A stretch of 61,715 bases of DNA from Paracoccaceae bacterium. Lineage in GTDB: Bacteria; Pseudomonadota; Alphaproteobacteria; Rhodobacterales; Rhodobacteraceae. The translations under genes and the position numbers were made by a program. Numbering within the stretch: the stretch's first letter is position 1; every line of letters begins with the position of its first letter. The stretch is from positions 1 through 61,715 of the forward strand of contig SKIF01000058.1 of the NCBI GenBank assembly GCA_007116575.1, given 5' to 3'. The notes under the pieces are model-generated. The model was given only the letters and a program-made list of their open reading frames with translations. It was not told the origin of the DNA and ran no database searches. Positions 8,695 through 20,396 of this stretch are shown here, in pieces.

Positions 8695-10599
8695 ATGCCG
8701 AACGACGCAGCCCAGACCTACGGAATCGACCGCTGGGCGAAGGGAATGTTCGCGCGGCTCGACAATGGTGATCTGGGTCTGGTGAACCCCGAGAACCCCG
8801 ATGCCCCCCCGGCCAGCCTGCCTGCCCTGCTGCACGATCTGGATGCGCGCGGCATCCATACGCCGGTTCTGGTGCGGGTCGGCGCGTTCCTGAAGCGAGA
8901 ACTGGAGCGGCTTAACCATGCCTTTGCCCGCGCGATCGAGGCGAATGAGTATGGCGCGCCCTATCGTGGGGTGTTTCCGATCAAGGTCAACCAGCAGGCC
9001 GAGGTCATTGACCGGATCATGGAGTACGGCCACCCGTTCAGCTTTGGGCTGGAAGCGGGGTCGAAACCCGAGTTGATCCTCGCGCTCTCGCGCGACCTGC
9101 CCAAGGATGCGCTGCTGATCTGCAACGGCATCAAGGATGCCGAATTCATCCGACTGGGAATCCTGGCACGCAAGGCGGGCATCAACTGCGTACTGGTGAT
9201 CGAATCGCCCGGCGAGGCGGATACGGTCATTGCCGAGGCCAAGCGGCTGGGCGAGATGCCCGCGCTTGGCGTGCGGATCAAGCTGACGCGGCGGGTGACG
9301 GGCAACTGGGCGGATTCTTCGGGCGACCGCTCGACCTTTGGCCTGACGACCAAGGAAGCGGTCGATCTGGTCGAAAAGCTGCGCCAGGCCGACATGCTGG
9401 ATTGTCTGGTGCTGCAGCATTCGCATCTGGGCAGCCAGGTGCCCAACATGCGCGATATCCGGCAGGCCGTCGATGAAGCCTGCCGCTTCTACACCGAACT
9501 GCGCCGCCTTGGCGCACCGCTCACCTATCTGGATCTCGGCGGCGGTCTGGGCGTGGATTACACAGGCGAGGCGCGCGCCTCCGAGAACTCGATCAACTAC
9601 ACGATGGACGAGTATTGTGCCAATGTCGTCGAGACCGTGAAATACCGCATGGAAGAGGCCGAACAGCCGCATCCGGTTCTGATCACGGAATCGGGCCGCG
9701 CGATTGTGGCCTATTCCTCGATGTTGCTCTCGGACATACTGGAGGCCAGCTATTTCGACCGCGCTGCCCCCATCGCGCCGGAAGAGGACGATCACCACAT
9801 GCTCTCGGACATGGCGGCGATTGTCGAATATCTCTCGCCGCGCCGCCTGCAGGAATCGCTCAACGACGCGGAATACTATCGCGAGGAACTACGCGCCCTC
9901 TTCCGTCGTGGGGTGATCGACATAGAGCAGGTCGCCCGCGCCGAGCAGATCTTTCTGCATGTCGTCCACCGCATCAAGGACATGGTCGCCCAGATCGAAG
10001 ACCCGCCGCAGGAAGTACTCGAGGAACTATCGGCCCATCGCGATATCTATCGCGCCAATTTCAGCTTGTTCCAGTCGCTGCCCGATGTCTGGGCGATTGA
10101 CCAGTTGGTGCCCATCGCGCCCCTGCAGCGGTTGAACGAGGTGCCCAACCGGCGCGCCGTGCTCTCGGACATTACTTGCGACAGTGACGGCAAGATCGAC
10201 CATTTCGTTCTGGGCGAGGGGATCGGAAACTCCCTGCCACTACACGAGTTGCGCGAGGGCGAGCGATATTTCATCGGGATATTCCTGATCGGCGCCTATC
10301 AAGAGACCCTCGGCGACCTGCACAACCTGTTCGGGGATACAAATATCGTGACCGTCGATTTCAACGCCGATGGCGTGCTGGAATTGCAGCATGAAGTCGA
10401 GGGCGATACTGTGGCCGAAGTGATGGCCTATGTCGAATACGAGCCCAAGCAATGCCTCGACGCCTTCAAGCGGATTGTCGAGCGCGGCGTGCAAAGTGGG
10501 GCGCTGAACCCGTCACAGCGCCGGATGCTGATGGAAACCTACCGCCATGCGCTGGGCGGCTACACATACTACGAACATGAGGAGCACACCAATGGCTGA
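8695..10599 (+). CDS. speA: Biosynthetic arginine decarboxylase
   Basis: 634 residues. It decarboxylates arginine to agmatine, the first step of the polyamine route in this operon. It is a fold-type III PLP enzyme: FPIKVNQQ carries the Schiff-base Lys, HSHLGSQ and DLGGGLGVDY form the PLP phosphate site, and the SpeA-specific insertion and C-terminal domain (CDSDGK) are present. Two adjacent ATGs lie at 8692 and 8695; I chose 8695 because the AGGAG box is 6 bases from it and only 3 from the first. It overlaps the next gene by 8 bases, so translation is probably coupled. The 260-base gap from fadD holds a TTGACG box at 8510 but no convincing -10. Confidence 0.93.
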   Translation: MPNDAAQTYGIDRWAKGMFARLDNGDLGLVNPENPDAPPASLPALLHDLDARGIHTPVLVRVGAFLKRELERLNHAFARAIEANEYGAPYRGVFPIKVNQQAEVIDRIMEYGHPFSFGLEAGSKPELILALSRDLPKDALLICNGIKDAEFIRLGILARKAGINCVLVIESPGEADTVIAEAKRLGEMPALGVRIKLTRRVTGNWADSSGDRSTFGLTTKEAVDLVEKLRQADMLDCLVLQHSHLGSQVPNMRDIRQAVDEACRFYTELRRLGAPLTYLDLGGGLGVDYTGEARASENSINYTMDEYCANVVETVKYRMEEAEQPHPVLITESGRAIVAYSSMLLSDILEASYFDRAAPIAPEEDDHHMLSDMAAIVEYLSPRRLQESLNDAEYYREELRALFRRGVIDIEQVARAEQIFLHVVHRIKDMVAQIEDPPQEVLEELSAHRDIYRANFSLFQSLPDVWAIDQLVPIAPLQRLNEVPNRRAVLSDITCDSDGKIDHFVLGEGIGNSLPLHELREGERYFIGIFLIGAYQETLGDLHNLFGDTNIVTVDFNADGVLELQHEVEGDTVAEVMAYVEYEPKQCLDAFKRIVERGVQSGALNPSQRRMLMETYRHALGGYTYYEHEEHTNG

Positions 10600-11812
10600 C
10601 AAGGATGTTCTGGTCATCGGGGCCGGGGGTGTCGCCTCGGTAACGCTGCATAAGATGGCAATGAATCGTGACCTGTTTCCGGGGCGGATAGCGGTAGCCA
10701 GCCGGACACTTTCGAAATGCGAGGCAATTGCCCGCGAGGTCAAGAGCCGCACCGGGATCGAGATCGAGACCTATGAGGTGGACGCGAATGACGTTGACCA
10801 GACTGTTGCGCTGATCGAGGCGGTGAAGCCGGCGCTTCTGGTGAACCTCGCCCTGCCATATCAGGATCTCGATCTGATGGAGGCCTGCCTGCGCACCGGT
10901 GTGCATTATCTCGACACAGCGAATTACGAACCGCCCGATGAGGCAAAATTCGAGTATTCGCACCAGTGGAAGCTGCATGACCGCTTCGAAAAGGCCGGTC
11001 TTATGGCAACGCTTGGCGTGGGTTTCGATCCCGGGGTGACCTCGATTTTCGCGGCCTATGTCCGCAAGCACTACCTCTCTGGCATCCGACTGATCGATAT
11101 TCTGGACTGTAATGGCGGCGATCATGGTCACCCCTTTGCCACCAATTTCAACCCGGAAATCAACATCCGCGAAGTCACTGCCGAAGTGCGGCACTGGGAG
11201 AATGGCGGCTGGGTCACGTCTCCGGCGATGTCAACCAAGGTCGAATTCGACTTCGAGCAGGTGGGCCCGAAAAACATGTATCTTATGTATCACGAGGAAC
11301 TGGAATCCCTCGTGACCCATTTCCCCGAGATCGAGCGCGCGCGGTTCTGGATGACCTTTGGCGATGCCTATATCCAGCATGTGACGGTGCTGCAGAATGT
11401 TGGCATGACCAGCATCGAGCCAGTTGAGTATGAAGGCCACCAGATCATCCCGCTGCAATTCCTCAAAGCCGTGCTGCCCAACCCGGGCGATCTGGGCGAG
11501 CGCACCAAGGGCAAGACGAATATCGGCGATATCATCACCGGCCCTGCGCAGGACGGGGCAGGCGAGAAGACCTATTACATTAATAACATCTGCGACCATG
11601 AAGAGTGCTTCCGCGAGGTCGGCAGCCAAGCCGTCAGCTACACGACGGGCGTGCCCGCCTTTATCGGCGCGGCGCTCATGCTTGATGGCACATGGTCGGG
11701 CGCGGGCGTGTTCAACACCGAGCAGCTTGACCCCGACCCGTTCATGGAGATGCTGAACCTGCACGGGCTGCCGTGGCAGATCACGGAACTCTCGGCGCCG
11801 GTTGACTTCTGA
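10592..11812 (+). CDS. Carboxyspermidine/carboxynorspermidine dehydrogenase (saccharopine dehydrogenase family)
   Basis: 406 residues. The enzyme reductively condenses a diamine (putrescine gives carboxyspermidine) with aspartate semialdehyde, using NADPH. The N-terminal Rossmann motif is LVIGAGGVASV; the middle has DTANYEPPDE and GVGFDPGVTS, and the saccharopine-dehydrogenase-like C-terminal domain includes ITGPAQDG and YTTGVPAFIGA. The start at 10592 overlaps the speA stop by 8 bases and has GAGGAG 7 bases upstream. It is followed with a TGATG overlap by nspC, its pathway partner, which supports the polyamine function over lysine metabolism. The diamine used (putrescine versus 1,3-diaminopropane) cannot be read, but speA plus speB in the operon favours putrescine and hence spermidine. 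Confidence 0.9.
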   Translation: MADKDVLVIGAGGVASVTLHKMAMNRDLFPGRIAVASRTLSKCEAIAREVKSRTGIEIETYEVDANDVDQTVALIEAVKPALLVNLALPYQDLDLMEACLRTGVHYLDTANYEPPDEAKFEYSHQWKLHDRFEKAGLMATLGVGFDPGVTSIFAAYVRKHYLSGIRLIDILDCNGGDHGHPFATNFNPEINIREVTAEVRHWENGGWVTSPAMSTKVEFDFEQVGPKNMYLMYHEELESLVTHFPEIERARFWMTFGDAYIQHVTVLQNVGMTSIEPVEYEGHQIIPLQFLKAVLPNPGDLGERTKGKTNIGDIITGPAQDGAGEKTYYINNICDHEECFREVGSQAVSYTTGVPAFIGAALMLDGTWSGAGVFNTEQLDPDPFMEMLNLHGLPWQITELSAPVDF

Positions 11813-12978
11813 TGGCCATGCAGACCCATGCAGGCGATCCGGGCGCTTTCGCCCGGTTCGACCTCTCGCGCGTGCCCTCGCCGTGCTTTGTCGTGGATGA
11901 AACGCGGCTGGAGACCAATCTGCGCATACTGGCCGATATCCAGACGCGATCAGGCGCAACGGTGCTCTGCGCACTCAAGGCGTTCTCGATGTGGGAGCTC
12001 GCGCCATTGGTCAGCCGCTACCTTTCGGGCGTCTGTGCATCAGGGCTGTGGGAGGCGCGGCTGGGACGCGAGCATTATGGCGGGATCGTCGAGACGTTTT
12101 CGGCAGGCTACAAGCCCGACGAGATGGGCGAGATCATCCGCCTGTCGGATCATATCGTGTTCAACACACCCGCCGCAAAGGACCGCTTCGCGGCCATGAT
12201 CCGCGAGAGCGGGAAGGCGCTGCATGTCGGCCTGCGCTTCAACCCCGGCTTGCCAATGGGCGAGGATGCGAAATATGACCCTGCCGCGCCGGGGTCTCGA
12301 CTTGGCACGCCGCTGGAGCAGATCGATGCGGATGCGCTGGACGGCGTCGATGGTCTGCACATGCACACGCTCTGCGAACAGGATCTCGGCCCGCTGCTGG
12401 CAACCTGGGACCATATTGCCCCGCGCATCACGGAGCTGGCCCCACGCCTGAAATGGATCAATTTCGGTGGTGGCCACCATATCACGCGGAGCGATTACGA
12501 CCGCGAGGGACTGATTGGTTTCCTCGGGCGCGTGAGTGCGGACACCGGCCTGCATTGCTATCTGGAACCGGGCGAGGCCGTGGCGCTGGATGCGGGCATT
12601 CTGGTGGGCGAAGTGCTCGATGCCGTCGAGAATGACGGGCCGAATGCGATCCTTGATATCTCGGCCACCTGCCACATGCCCGATGTGATCGAGGCCCCGT
12701 ATCGCCCGGCACTGCTGGGCGAGGGTGGCGAGTGCGAGGTGCGCCTCGGCGGGCCAAGCTGCCTCGCGGGCGATGTGATCGGGCGCTATGCCTTTGACCG
12801 CGCGCCCGAGATCGGCCAGCGGCTCGCCTTTCTCGATCAGGCGCATTACTCGATGGTCAAGACCACCACCTTCAACGGGGTCCGCCTGCCCGCGCTCGCG
12901 GTCTGGAACAGCGAGACCGACGCGCTGCGGGTGATCCGGCAATTCGACTATCAGGATTTCAAGGGGCGGCTTTCATGA
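11812..12978 (+). CDS. nspC: Carboxy(nor)spermidine decarboxylase
   Basis: 388 residues. It decarboxylates carboxyspermidine to spermidine, or carboxynorspermidine to norspermidine. It is a fold-type III PLP enzyme related to diaminopimelate decarboxylase: CALKAFSMWE carries the PLP Lys (about residue 55), with INFGGGHH and EPGEAVALDAG further on and CHMPDVIEAPYRP near the catalytic cysteine region. The start overlaps the upstream stop (TGATG) and the stop overlaps speB by 4 bases (ATGA). The overlaps on both sides indicate one translationally coupled operon. In this pathway S-adenosylmethionine decarboxylase and spermidine synthase are not needed; neither is present nearby. Confidence 0.92.
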   Translation: MAMQTHAGDPGAFARFDLSRVPSPCFVVDETRLETNLRILADIQTRSGATVLCALKAFSMWELAPLVSRYLSGVCASGLWEARLGREHYGGIVETFSAGYKPDEMGEIIRLSDHIVFNTPAAKDRFAAMIRESGKALHVGLRFNPGLPMGEDAKYDPAAPGSRLGTPLEQIDADALDGVDGLHMHTLCEQDLGPLLATWDHIAPRITELAPRLKWINFGGGHHITRSDYDREGLIGFLGRVSADTGLHCYLEPGEAVALDAGILVGEVLDAVENDGPNAILDISATCHMPDVIEAPYRPALLGEGGECEVRLGGPSCLAGDVIGRYAFDRAPEIGQRLAFLDQAHYSMVKTTTFNGVRLPALAVWNSETDALRVIRQFDYQDFKGRLS

Positions 12979-13838
12979 ACTTTCTCAACTCTGAACTCAC
13001 CCTGACGGAACGCGCCCCGGATGCGCGGTTTCATGTCGTTCCCATGCCACTGGAAAAGACCGTTTCCTATGGCTCGGGTACTGCGGATGGCCCTGCCGCC
13101 TTGATCGCGGCTTCGGACCAGCTCGAGCGGCTCTGGCGCGGGTTCGAGCCATGCGCCGCAGGCATCTGCACCACACCGCCCATCGACTGCTCGGGACCGC
13201 TTGAATACGCGCTCGATTCGCTGGCAGCGCGGGTCGAGGGGATCGTGCTTGCAGGCAAGACACCGGTGACGCTGGGCGGGGAACACAGCCTGACCTGGGG
13301 GGCGGTCACGGGCGTGCGGCGCGCGCTCAAGCGCCCTGTCGGCATTGTCCAGATCGACGCCCATGCCGATCTGCGCCGCGCCTATCAGGATTTTCGTCAC
13401 TCGCACGCCTCGGTGATGCAGCTTCTGGTCGAGGAAGAGGGCGCGCGGCTGGCGCAATACGGAGTGCGGGCGCTCTGCACCGAAGAGGCCGAGTGCCGCG
13501 CGCGCAACAATGTCGTATTCATTGACGCCGAGGAACTGGTGGGCGGCGGCATATCGGAGATCAGCCTGCCCGAGGATTTCCCCGAAGATATCTATGTCAG
13601 TTTCGACGTGGACGGGCTGGACGCTTCGATCATGCCCGCAACTGGCACGCCGGTGCCGGGGGGGCTGGGTTATTATCAGGCGCTTTCCCTCGTCCGTTCC
13701 GCCTTGCGTGGGCGGCGTTGCGTGGGCCTCGATGTCGTCGAACTGGCCCCGATCGAGGGCTGGGAGGTCTGGGATTTCACTGCCGCGCAGCTGACCTATG
13801 CGCTGATGGGGATCGTGCTGGAGAACGAGCGGGCTTGA
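12975..13838 (+). CDS. speB: Agmatinase (ureohydrolase family)
   Basis: 287 residues. It hydrolyses agmatine to putrescine and urea with a binuclear Mn2+ centre. The ureohydrolase metal motifs are GGEHS (about residue 98), DAHADLR (about 121) and SFDVDGLDAS (about 210), all intact. The substrate assignment (agmatine rather than arginine or guanidinobutyrate) rests on the operon, which contains the agmatine-producing speA. It overlaps nspC by 4 bases and ends the operon; 162 bases separate it from gyrB, which has its own promoter. Confidence 0.9.
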   Translation: MNFLNSELTLTERAPDARFHVVPMPLEKTVSYGSGTADGPAALIAASDQLERLWRGFEPCAAGICTTPPIDCSGPLEYALDSLAARVEGIVLAGKTPVTLGGEHSLTWGAVTGVRRALKRPVGIVQIDAHADLRRAYQDFRHSHASVMQLLVEEEGARLAQYGVRALCTEEAECRARNNVVFIDAEELVGGGISEISLPEDFPEDIYVSFDVDGLDASIMPATGTPVPGGLGYYQALSLVRSALRGRRCVGLDVVELAPIEGWEVWDFTAAQLTYALMGIVLENERA

Positions 13839-13942
13839 GAGGGCGGCGCGTCGTTATCTCCCGGCTTGGCAATAGCCGTGTCGGCAGGCATGACAGCGAA
13901 GGTCAATGCGGCCCCGCAACCGCTAAATCTTGTGTCTTGGAC

Positions 13943-16418
<2,476 letters not shown>

Positions 16419-16434
16419 ACAACTTGCAGGCGCC

Positions 16435-16458
16435 TACCCCTTTCAGAGCGGGGTATTT
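16435..16458 (+). terminator. Possible gyrB terminator
   Basis: A 6-bp stem TACCCC/GGGGTA (16435-16440 with 16450-16455) followed by TTT lies 17 bases after the gyrB stop. The stem is short, so this is a weak call. Confidence 0.35.
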
Positions 16459-16584
16459 CGTGCTTCCTGCGCATGGGTTTTATGTACAGGCGACATTTCC
16501 CTTGCCCGATGACGGAAAATCCCCGACACTCCGATCAACCGCGCCATAAGCGGGTCAAAAACAACCGATGCCCAGGGAGGGTAC

Positions 16585-17589
16585 ATGCCGGGAAACGGCC
16601 AGGCGGTCTTGCAGGTGCAAGGTCTCAAGACAGTATTTTCGACGCGGGCTGGCGACATTCACGCGGTCAATTCGGTGAGTTTTTCGCTGCAGCCCGGAGA
16701 GCTTCTGGGTGTGGTTGGTGAATCGGGGTCGGGTAAATCTGTCACGATGATGTCGCTGATTGGGCTCTTGCCCTCGCCCCCTGCCGAAGTGCAGGCCGGA
16801 AGTGTCCAGTTTGGTGGCGCAGATCTGCTCAAACTCGGAAAGAAGGCGCTTCAGGCGTTGCGGGGCCGCGATATCGGGTTTGTCTTTCAGGACCCGATGA
16901 CCTCGCTCAACCCGGTTTTCACGGTCGGCTTTCAGATTATGGAGCCCCTGCGCAAGCATATGGGCATGAACAAGGCTGCTGCACGCAAGCGGGCGGTCGA
17001 GTTGCTGGAGCTTGTCGGCATTCCGGATGCGGAACGGCGATTGCGTGATTTCCCTCATCAGTTCTCTGGCGGGATGCGCCAGCGCGTCATGATTGCGATT
17101 GCGCTGGCCTGCGATCCGAAAGTCTTGATCGCGGATGAGCCGACAACGGCGCTTGATGTGACGATTCAAGCACAGATCCTGGAACTGGTCAAAGAGCTGC
17201 GTCAGAAGCTTGGTATGTCGATTATCTGGATTACCCATGACCTCGGCGTGATCGCTGGAATCGCTGATCGGGTAATGGTCATGTATGGCGGGCAGGTTGT
17301 CGAATATGGCCCCGTGCGCGAGGTTTTCGCAAATCCCGCCCATCCCTACACCCGCGCGCTGATGACGACCGTGCCTTCTGTGCGCGGCGAGCGGGCAGAG
17401 AAACTGAATGTGATCGAGGGGCAGCCGCCGATGCTGTCGCAGCACCCGACCGCCTGCCCCTTCCGGGCCCGCTGTCCCCATGCCTTTGACCGCTGCGCGC
17501 GCGAGAACCCGGCGCGCCGTACGGTTGTCGAAGGACATGATACGGCGTGTTTCTGGGACCATCGGACCGGAGAGCCGCATAATGACTGA
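16585..17589 (+). CDS. Peptide-type ABC transporter ATP-binding protein (OppD/DppD family)
   Basis: 334 residues. One of the two ATPases that power the importer encoded by this five-gene operon. Walker A GESGSGKS (about residue 45), the signature FSGGMRQR (about 155), Walker [13 protein letters not shown] and the H-loop ITHDLGV are complete. The C-terminal extension has the [14 protein letters not shown] cysteines typical of the OppD/DppD subfamily, where they bind an iron-sulfur cluster. Start ATG at 16585 with GGGAGGG 4 bases upstream. It overlaps the next gene by 8 bases. Confidence 0.9.
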   Translation: MPGNGQAVLQVQGLKTVFSTRAGDIHAVNSVSFSLQPGELLGVVGESGSGKSVTMMSLIGLLPSPPAEVQAGSVQFGGADLLKLGKKALQALRGRDIGFVFQDPMTSLNPVFTVGFQIMEPLRKHMGMNKAAARKRAVELLELVGIPDAERRLRDFPHQFSGGMRQRVMIAIALACDPKVLIADEPTTALDVTIQAQILELVKELRQKLGMSIIWITHDLGVIAGIADRVMVMYGGQVVEYGPVREVFANPAHPYTRALMTTVPSVRGERAEKLNVIEGQPPMLSQHPTACPFRARCPHAFDRCARENPARRTVVEGHDTACFWDHRTGEPHND

Positions 17590-18619
17590 ACGCCGCAAGC
17601 TGGTCGAGGTGCGTGACCTCAAGATGTATTTTCCGATTCATTCCGGGGTCTTGCGCCGGCATTCCGGCGATGTGAAAGCCGTGGACGGGGTCAGTTTCGA
17701 TATCTACGAGGGTGAAACGCTGGGCGTGGTGGGCGAGTCGGGTTGCGGCAAGTCCACCTGCGGGCGTGCGGTGCTGCGGCTCTATGATATCACCTCGGGC
17801 AGCATCAAGATCGACGGGGTCGAGATCGGCACGCGCAGCCAGCACGGGCTGCGCAAGATGCGCCCCACCATGCAGATGGTGTTTCAGGACCCGCAAGCCT
17901 GTCTGAACCCGCGCATGACCGTCGCCGGGATCATCGGCGAGCCGCTCGACGAGCACACCGACTGGTCGAAGAAGAAAAAGCTCGACCGGATATATGAGTT
18001 GATGGATGCTGTCGGGCTGAACCGCAGTTTCGCCAATCGTTACCCCCATGCCTTCTCGGGCGGGCAGCGGCAGCGGATCGGGATCGCGCGCGCGCTGGCG
18101 CTCAATCCGAAATTCATCATTTGTGACGAGCCCATCGCCGCGCTTGATGTCTCGATTCAGGCGCAGGTCGTTAACCTGCTCGAGGAACTGCAGGATGAAT
18201 TCGGCCTGACTTACATGTTCATCAGCCATGACCTGTCGATGGTACGCCACATCGCGGATCGCGTGGCGGTCATGTATCTGGGCAAGATCATAGAACTGGC
18301 GCCACGCGACACGCTCTATGGAAATCCGTTGCATCCCTATACCGAAGCACTGCTATCGGCCGTGCCCGACCCCGATCCGGCGATCGAGTCGCGGATCGAG
18401 CGGATCATCCTCAAAGGCGATGTCCCATCACCGTCAAACCCGCCCAAGGGCTGCAATTTCTGCACCCGCTGTCCGAAAGTGATGGATATCTGTCGCGAGA
18501 TTGACCCCGAATTTCGGGAATTGAAACCGGGCCATTTCGTGGCCTGTCACCTGCATAATACAGCCGGGACAACCGGCGACCCGAGGAACGAGCATAACCA
18601 ACAAGGAGAAGACGCATGA
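17582..18619 (+). CDS. Peptide-type ABC transporter ATP-binding protein (OppF/DppF family)
   Basis: 345 residues; the partner ATPase. Walker A GESGCGKS, the signature FSGGQRQR, Walker B IICDEPIAALD and the H-loop ISHDLSM are present. The C-terminal oligopeptide-transporter motif has FCTRCPKVMDIC cysteines. I chose the ATG at 17582, overlapping the upstream stop by 8 bases; an earlier in-frame Met would add 34 non-homologous residues. It overlaps the binding-protein gene by 4 bases (ATGA). Confidence 0.9.
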   Translation: MTERRKLVEVRDLKMYFPIHSGVLRRHSGDVKAVDGVSFDIYEGETLGVVGESGCGKSTCGRAVLRLYDITSGSIKIDGVEIGTRSQHGLRKMRPTMQMVFQDPQACLNPRMTVAGIIGEPLDEHTDWSKKKKLDRIYELMDAVGLNRSFANRYPHAFSGGQRQRIGIARALALNPKFIICDEPIAALDVSIQAQVVNLLEELQDEFGLTYMFISHDLSMVRHIADRVAVMYLGKIIELAPRDTLYGNPLHPYTEALLSAVPDPDPAIESRIERIILKGDVPSPSNPPKGCNFCTRCPKVMDICREIDPEFRELKPGHFVACHLHNTAGTTGDPRNEHNQQGEDA

Positions 18620-20328
18620 AAACCAGAATAGCCCTGTTGGGCACAGCCGCAGCCATTGTGCTGGCACCCGCTGCCGCGATGGCCGAGCGTGAGCGCGGGT
18701 CATCCGGTCACCTGAATGTCATCTACTGGCAGGCCGTGTCCACGATGAACAGCTACCTCTCGGGCGGCACCAAGGAGATGAACGCGGCCTCCATCGTCTG
18801 GGAGCCTCTGGCGCGCTTCGATAATAACGGCGAATTGGTGGCCTGGCTGGCCGAAGAGATCCCGACGCTGGACAATGGCGGCGTATCCGAGGACCTCCTG
18901 ACCATCACTTGGGTGCTGAAAGAGGGCCTGCTGTGGTCCGATGGCACAGATGTGACCGCCGAGGATGTGGTGTTTACCTATGAATACTGCACCCACCCAG
19001 AGGGCGGCTGCTCTTACCGCGACCGTTACGCCGGGATCGAGAGCGTCGAGGCTGTGGATGATCGCACCGTCCTGATCACGTTCGAGGACGCGACGCCCAA
19101 CCCCTATATCCCCTTCGTGGCCGCCGGTGCGCCGGTCATTCAGAAGGCGCAGTTCGAGAATTGCATGGGTGCGCGCGCGCCGGAATGTACCGACGAGAAC
19201 TTTGCTCCCATCGGCACCGGGCCCTATGTCGTGACGAATTTCCGGCCCAATGACGTGGTCGAATTCGAAGCCAACCCGAACTACCGCGTGCCAACGCAGC
19301 CATATTTCCAGTCCATAACCTGGGCTGGTGGCGGTGATGCCACGGGCGCTGCGCGAGCCGTGTTCCAGACCGGCGAGATGGATTATGCCTGGAACCTGCA
19401 GCTTGCGCCCGAAGTGATCGAGCAGATGGAAGCTGGCGGCATGGGCACGCTTTTGGTGGATTTCGGCCCACTGATGGAGCGGATCGAGATCAACTTCACC
19501 GACCCATCGCCAGATTTGCCTGAAGGCGAGCGCGCGACCCGGATGCACCCGCATCCGATTCTGTCTGATATCCGCGTCCGCGAGGCGCTGAGCCGCGCCA
19601 TCGACCGTGAGTTGCTGGTTGAGATCGGCTATGGCCCGACGGGTCGTCCGGCCTGTAACTTCATCGTGGCCCCGCCGGGAATGGTCTCGCCCAATAATGA
19701 TGACTGCCTTGTACAGGATCTGGATCGGGCCAATGCCCTTCTGGATGAGGCGGGCTGGGAGCGTGGCCCCGATGGCATCAGGGTCAAGGATGGCGAGCGG
19801 CTGGAGCTTTTGTTCCAGACCTCGACAAACGCTGTGCGGCAGGACTTCCAAGCGATCATTCAGGCCGACTGGCGTGAAATCGGGGTCGATGCCCGGCTGC
19901 GTAATATCGATGCAGGCGTGTTCTTCGGCTCGGACCCGGGCAGCCCGGACACCTATCTGAAGTTCTACGCGGACGTGCAGATGTATGCCTCGCTCTTTGA
20001 GGGCACAGACCCTACGCCGCACCTCGAACAGCGTCGCTGCGGACGCGAGCCTCAGCCGGACACTCAGTGGCAGGGCCAGAACATCAACCGCTACTGCAAC
20101 GAAGAGTATGACGCCACCTGGGCAGAACTGAACCGCGAGCCCGATCCCGAGCGCCGTCGGGAACTGGTCATCGCGCTCAACGACATGTTCGTTCAGGACT
20201 ATGCGCATATTCCGCTGGTCGCCCGTGGTCGTGTGTCTGCTGCGGCGAACACGGTCGGCGGCATCATTCTGAACGTCTGGGATTCCGAGCACTGGAACCA
20301 GGCGGAATGGTATCGCATCGAAGAATGA
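18616..20328 (+). CDS. Periplasmic substrate-binding protein of a peptide-type ABC importer
   Basis: 570 residues, in the SBP family 5 range. A Sec signal peptide (MKTRIALLG, hydrophobic Ala-rich core, probable cleavage after AAAMA, about residue 23) directs it to the periplasm. Family-5 features include the early YLSGGTKEMNAA region, LLWSDGTDVTAEDVVFTYE, and VREALSRAIDRELL near the middle. The mature protein is rich in Asp and Glu. Substrate is unknown: family 5 proteins bind peptides, but also opines, nickel and glycosides. The gene overlaps the ATPase upstream and is separated from the permeases by a strong hairpin. Confidence 0.88.
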   Translation: MKTRIALLGTAAAIVLAPAAAMAERERGSSGHLNVIYWQAVSTMNSYLSGGTKEMNAASIVWEPLARFDNNGELVAWLAEEIPTLDNGGVSEDLLTITWVLKEGLLWSDGTDVTAEDVVFTYEYCTHPEGGCSYRDRYAGIESVEAVDDRTVLITFEDATPNPYIPFVAAGAPVIQKAQFENCMGARAPECTDENFAPIGTGPYVVTNFRPNDVVEFEANPNYRVPTQPYFQSITWAGGGDATGAARAVFQTGEMDYAWNLQLAPEVIEQMEAGGMGTLLVDFGPLMERIEINFTDPSPDLPEGERATRMHPHPILSDIRVREALSRAIDRELLVEIGYGPTGRPACNFIVAPPGMVSPNNDDCLVQDLDRANALLDEAGWERGPDGIRVKDGERLELLFQTSTNAVRQDFQAIIQADWREIGVDARLRNIDAGVFFGSDPGSPDTYLKFYADVQMYASLFEGTDPTPHLEQRRCGREPQPDTQWQGQNINRYCNEEYDATWAELNREPDPERRRELVIALNDMFVQDYAHIPLVARGRVSAAANTVGGIILNVWDSEHWNQAEWYRIEE

Positions 20329-20343
20329 TCTTCGGCTGAAACG

Positions 20344-20371
20344 GACCTGCCCCACCAAAGCGGGGCAGGTC
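20344..20371 (+). terminator. Intercistronic hairpin after the binding-protein gene
   Basis: A perfect 10-bp stem, GACCTGCCCC (20344-20353) with GGGGCAGGTC (20362-20371), has an 8-base loop and begins 16 bases after the binding-protein stop. No T-tract follows, so it is more likely a partial attenuator or a 3' RNA-stabilising structure that keeps the binding protein more abundant than the permeases. The structure is seen; the function is inferred. Confidence 0.55.
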
Positions 20372-20396
20372 GTCCTCCCGACCCGAGGCAATCTGC

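Noticed and set aside
13839-13942. Riboswitch upstream of gyrB
   Set aside because: I found no known riboswitch core; a simple promoter explains the region.
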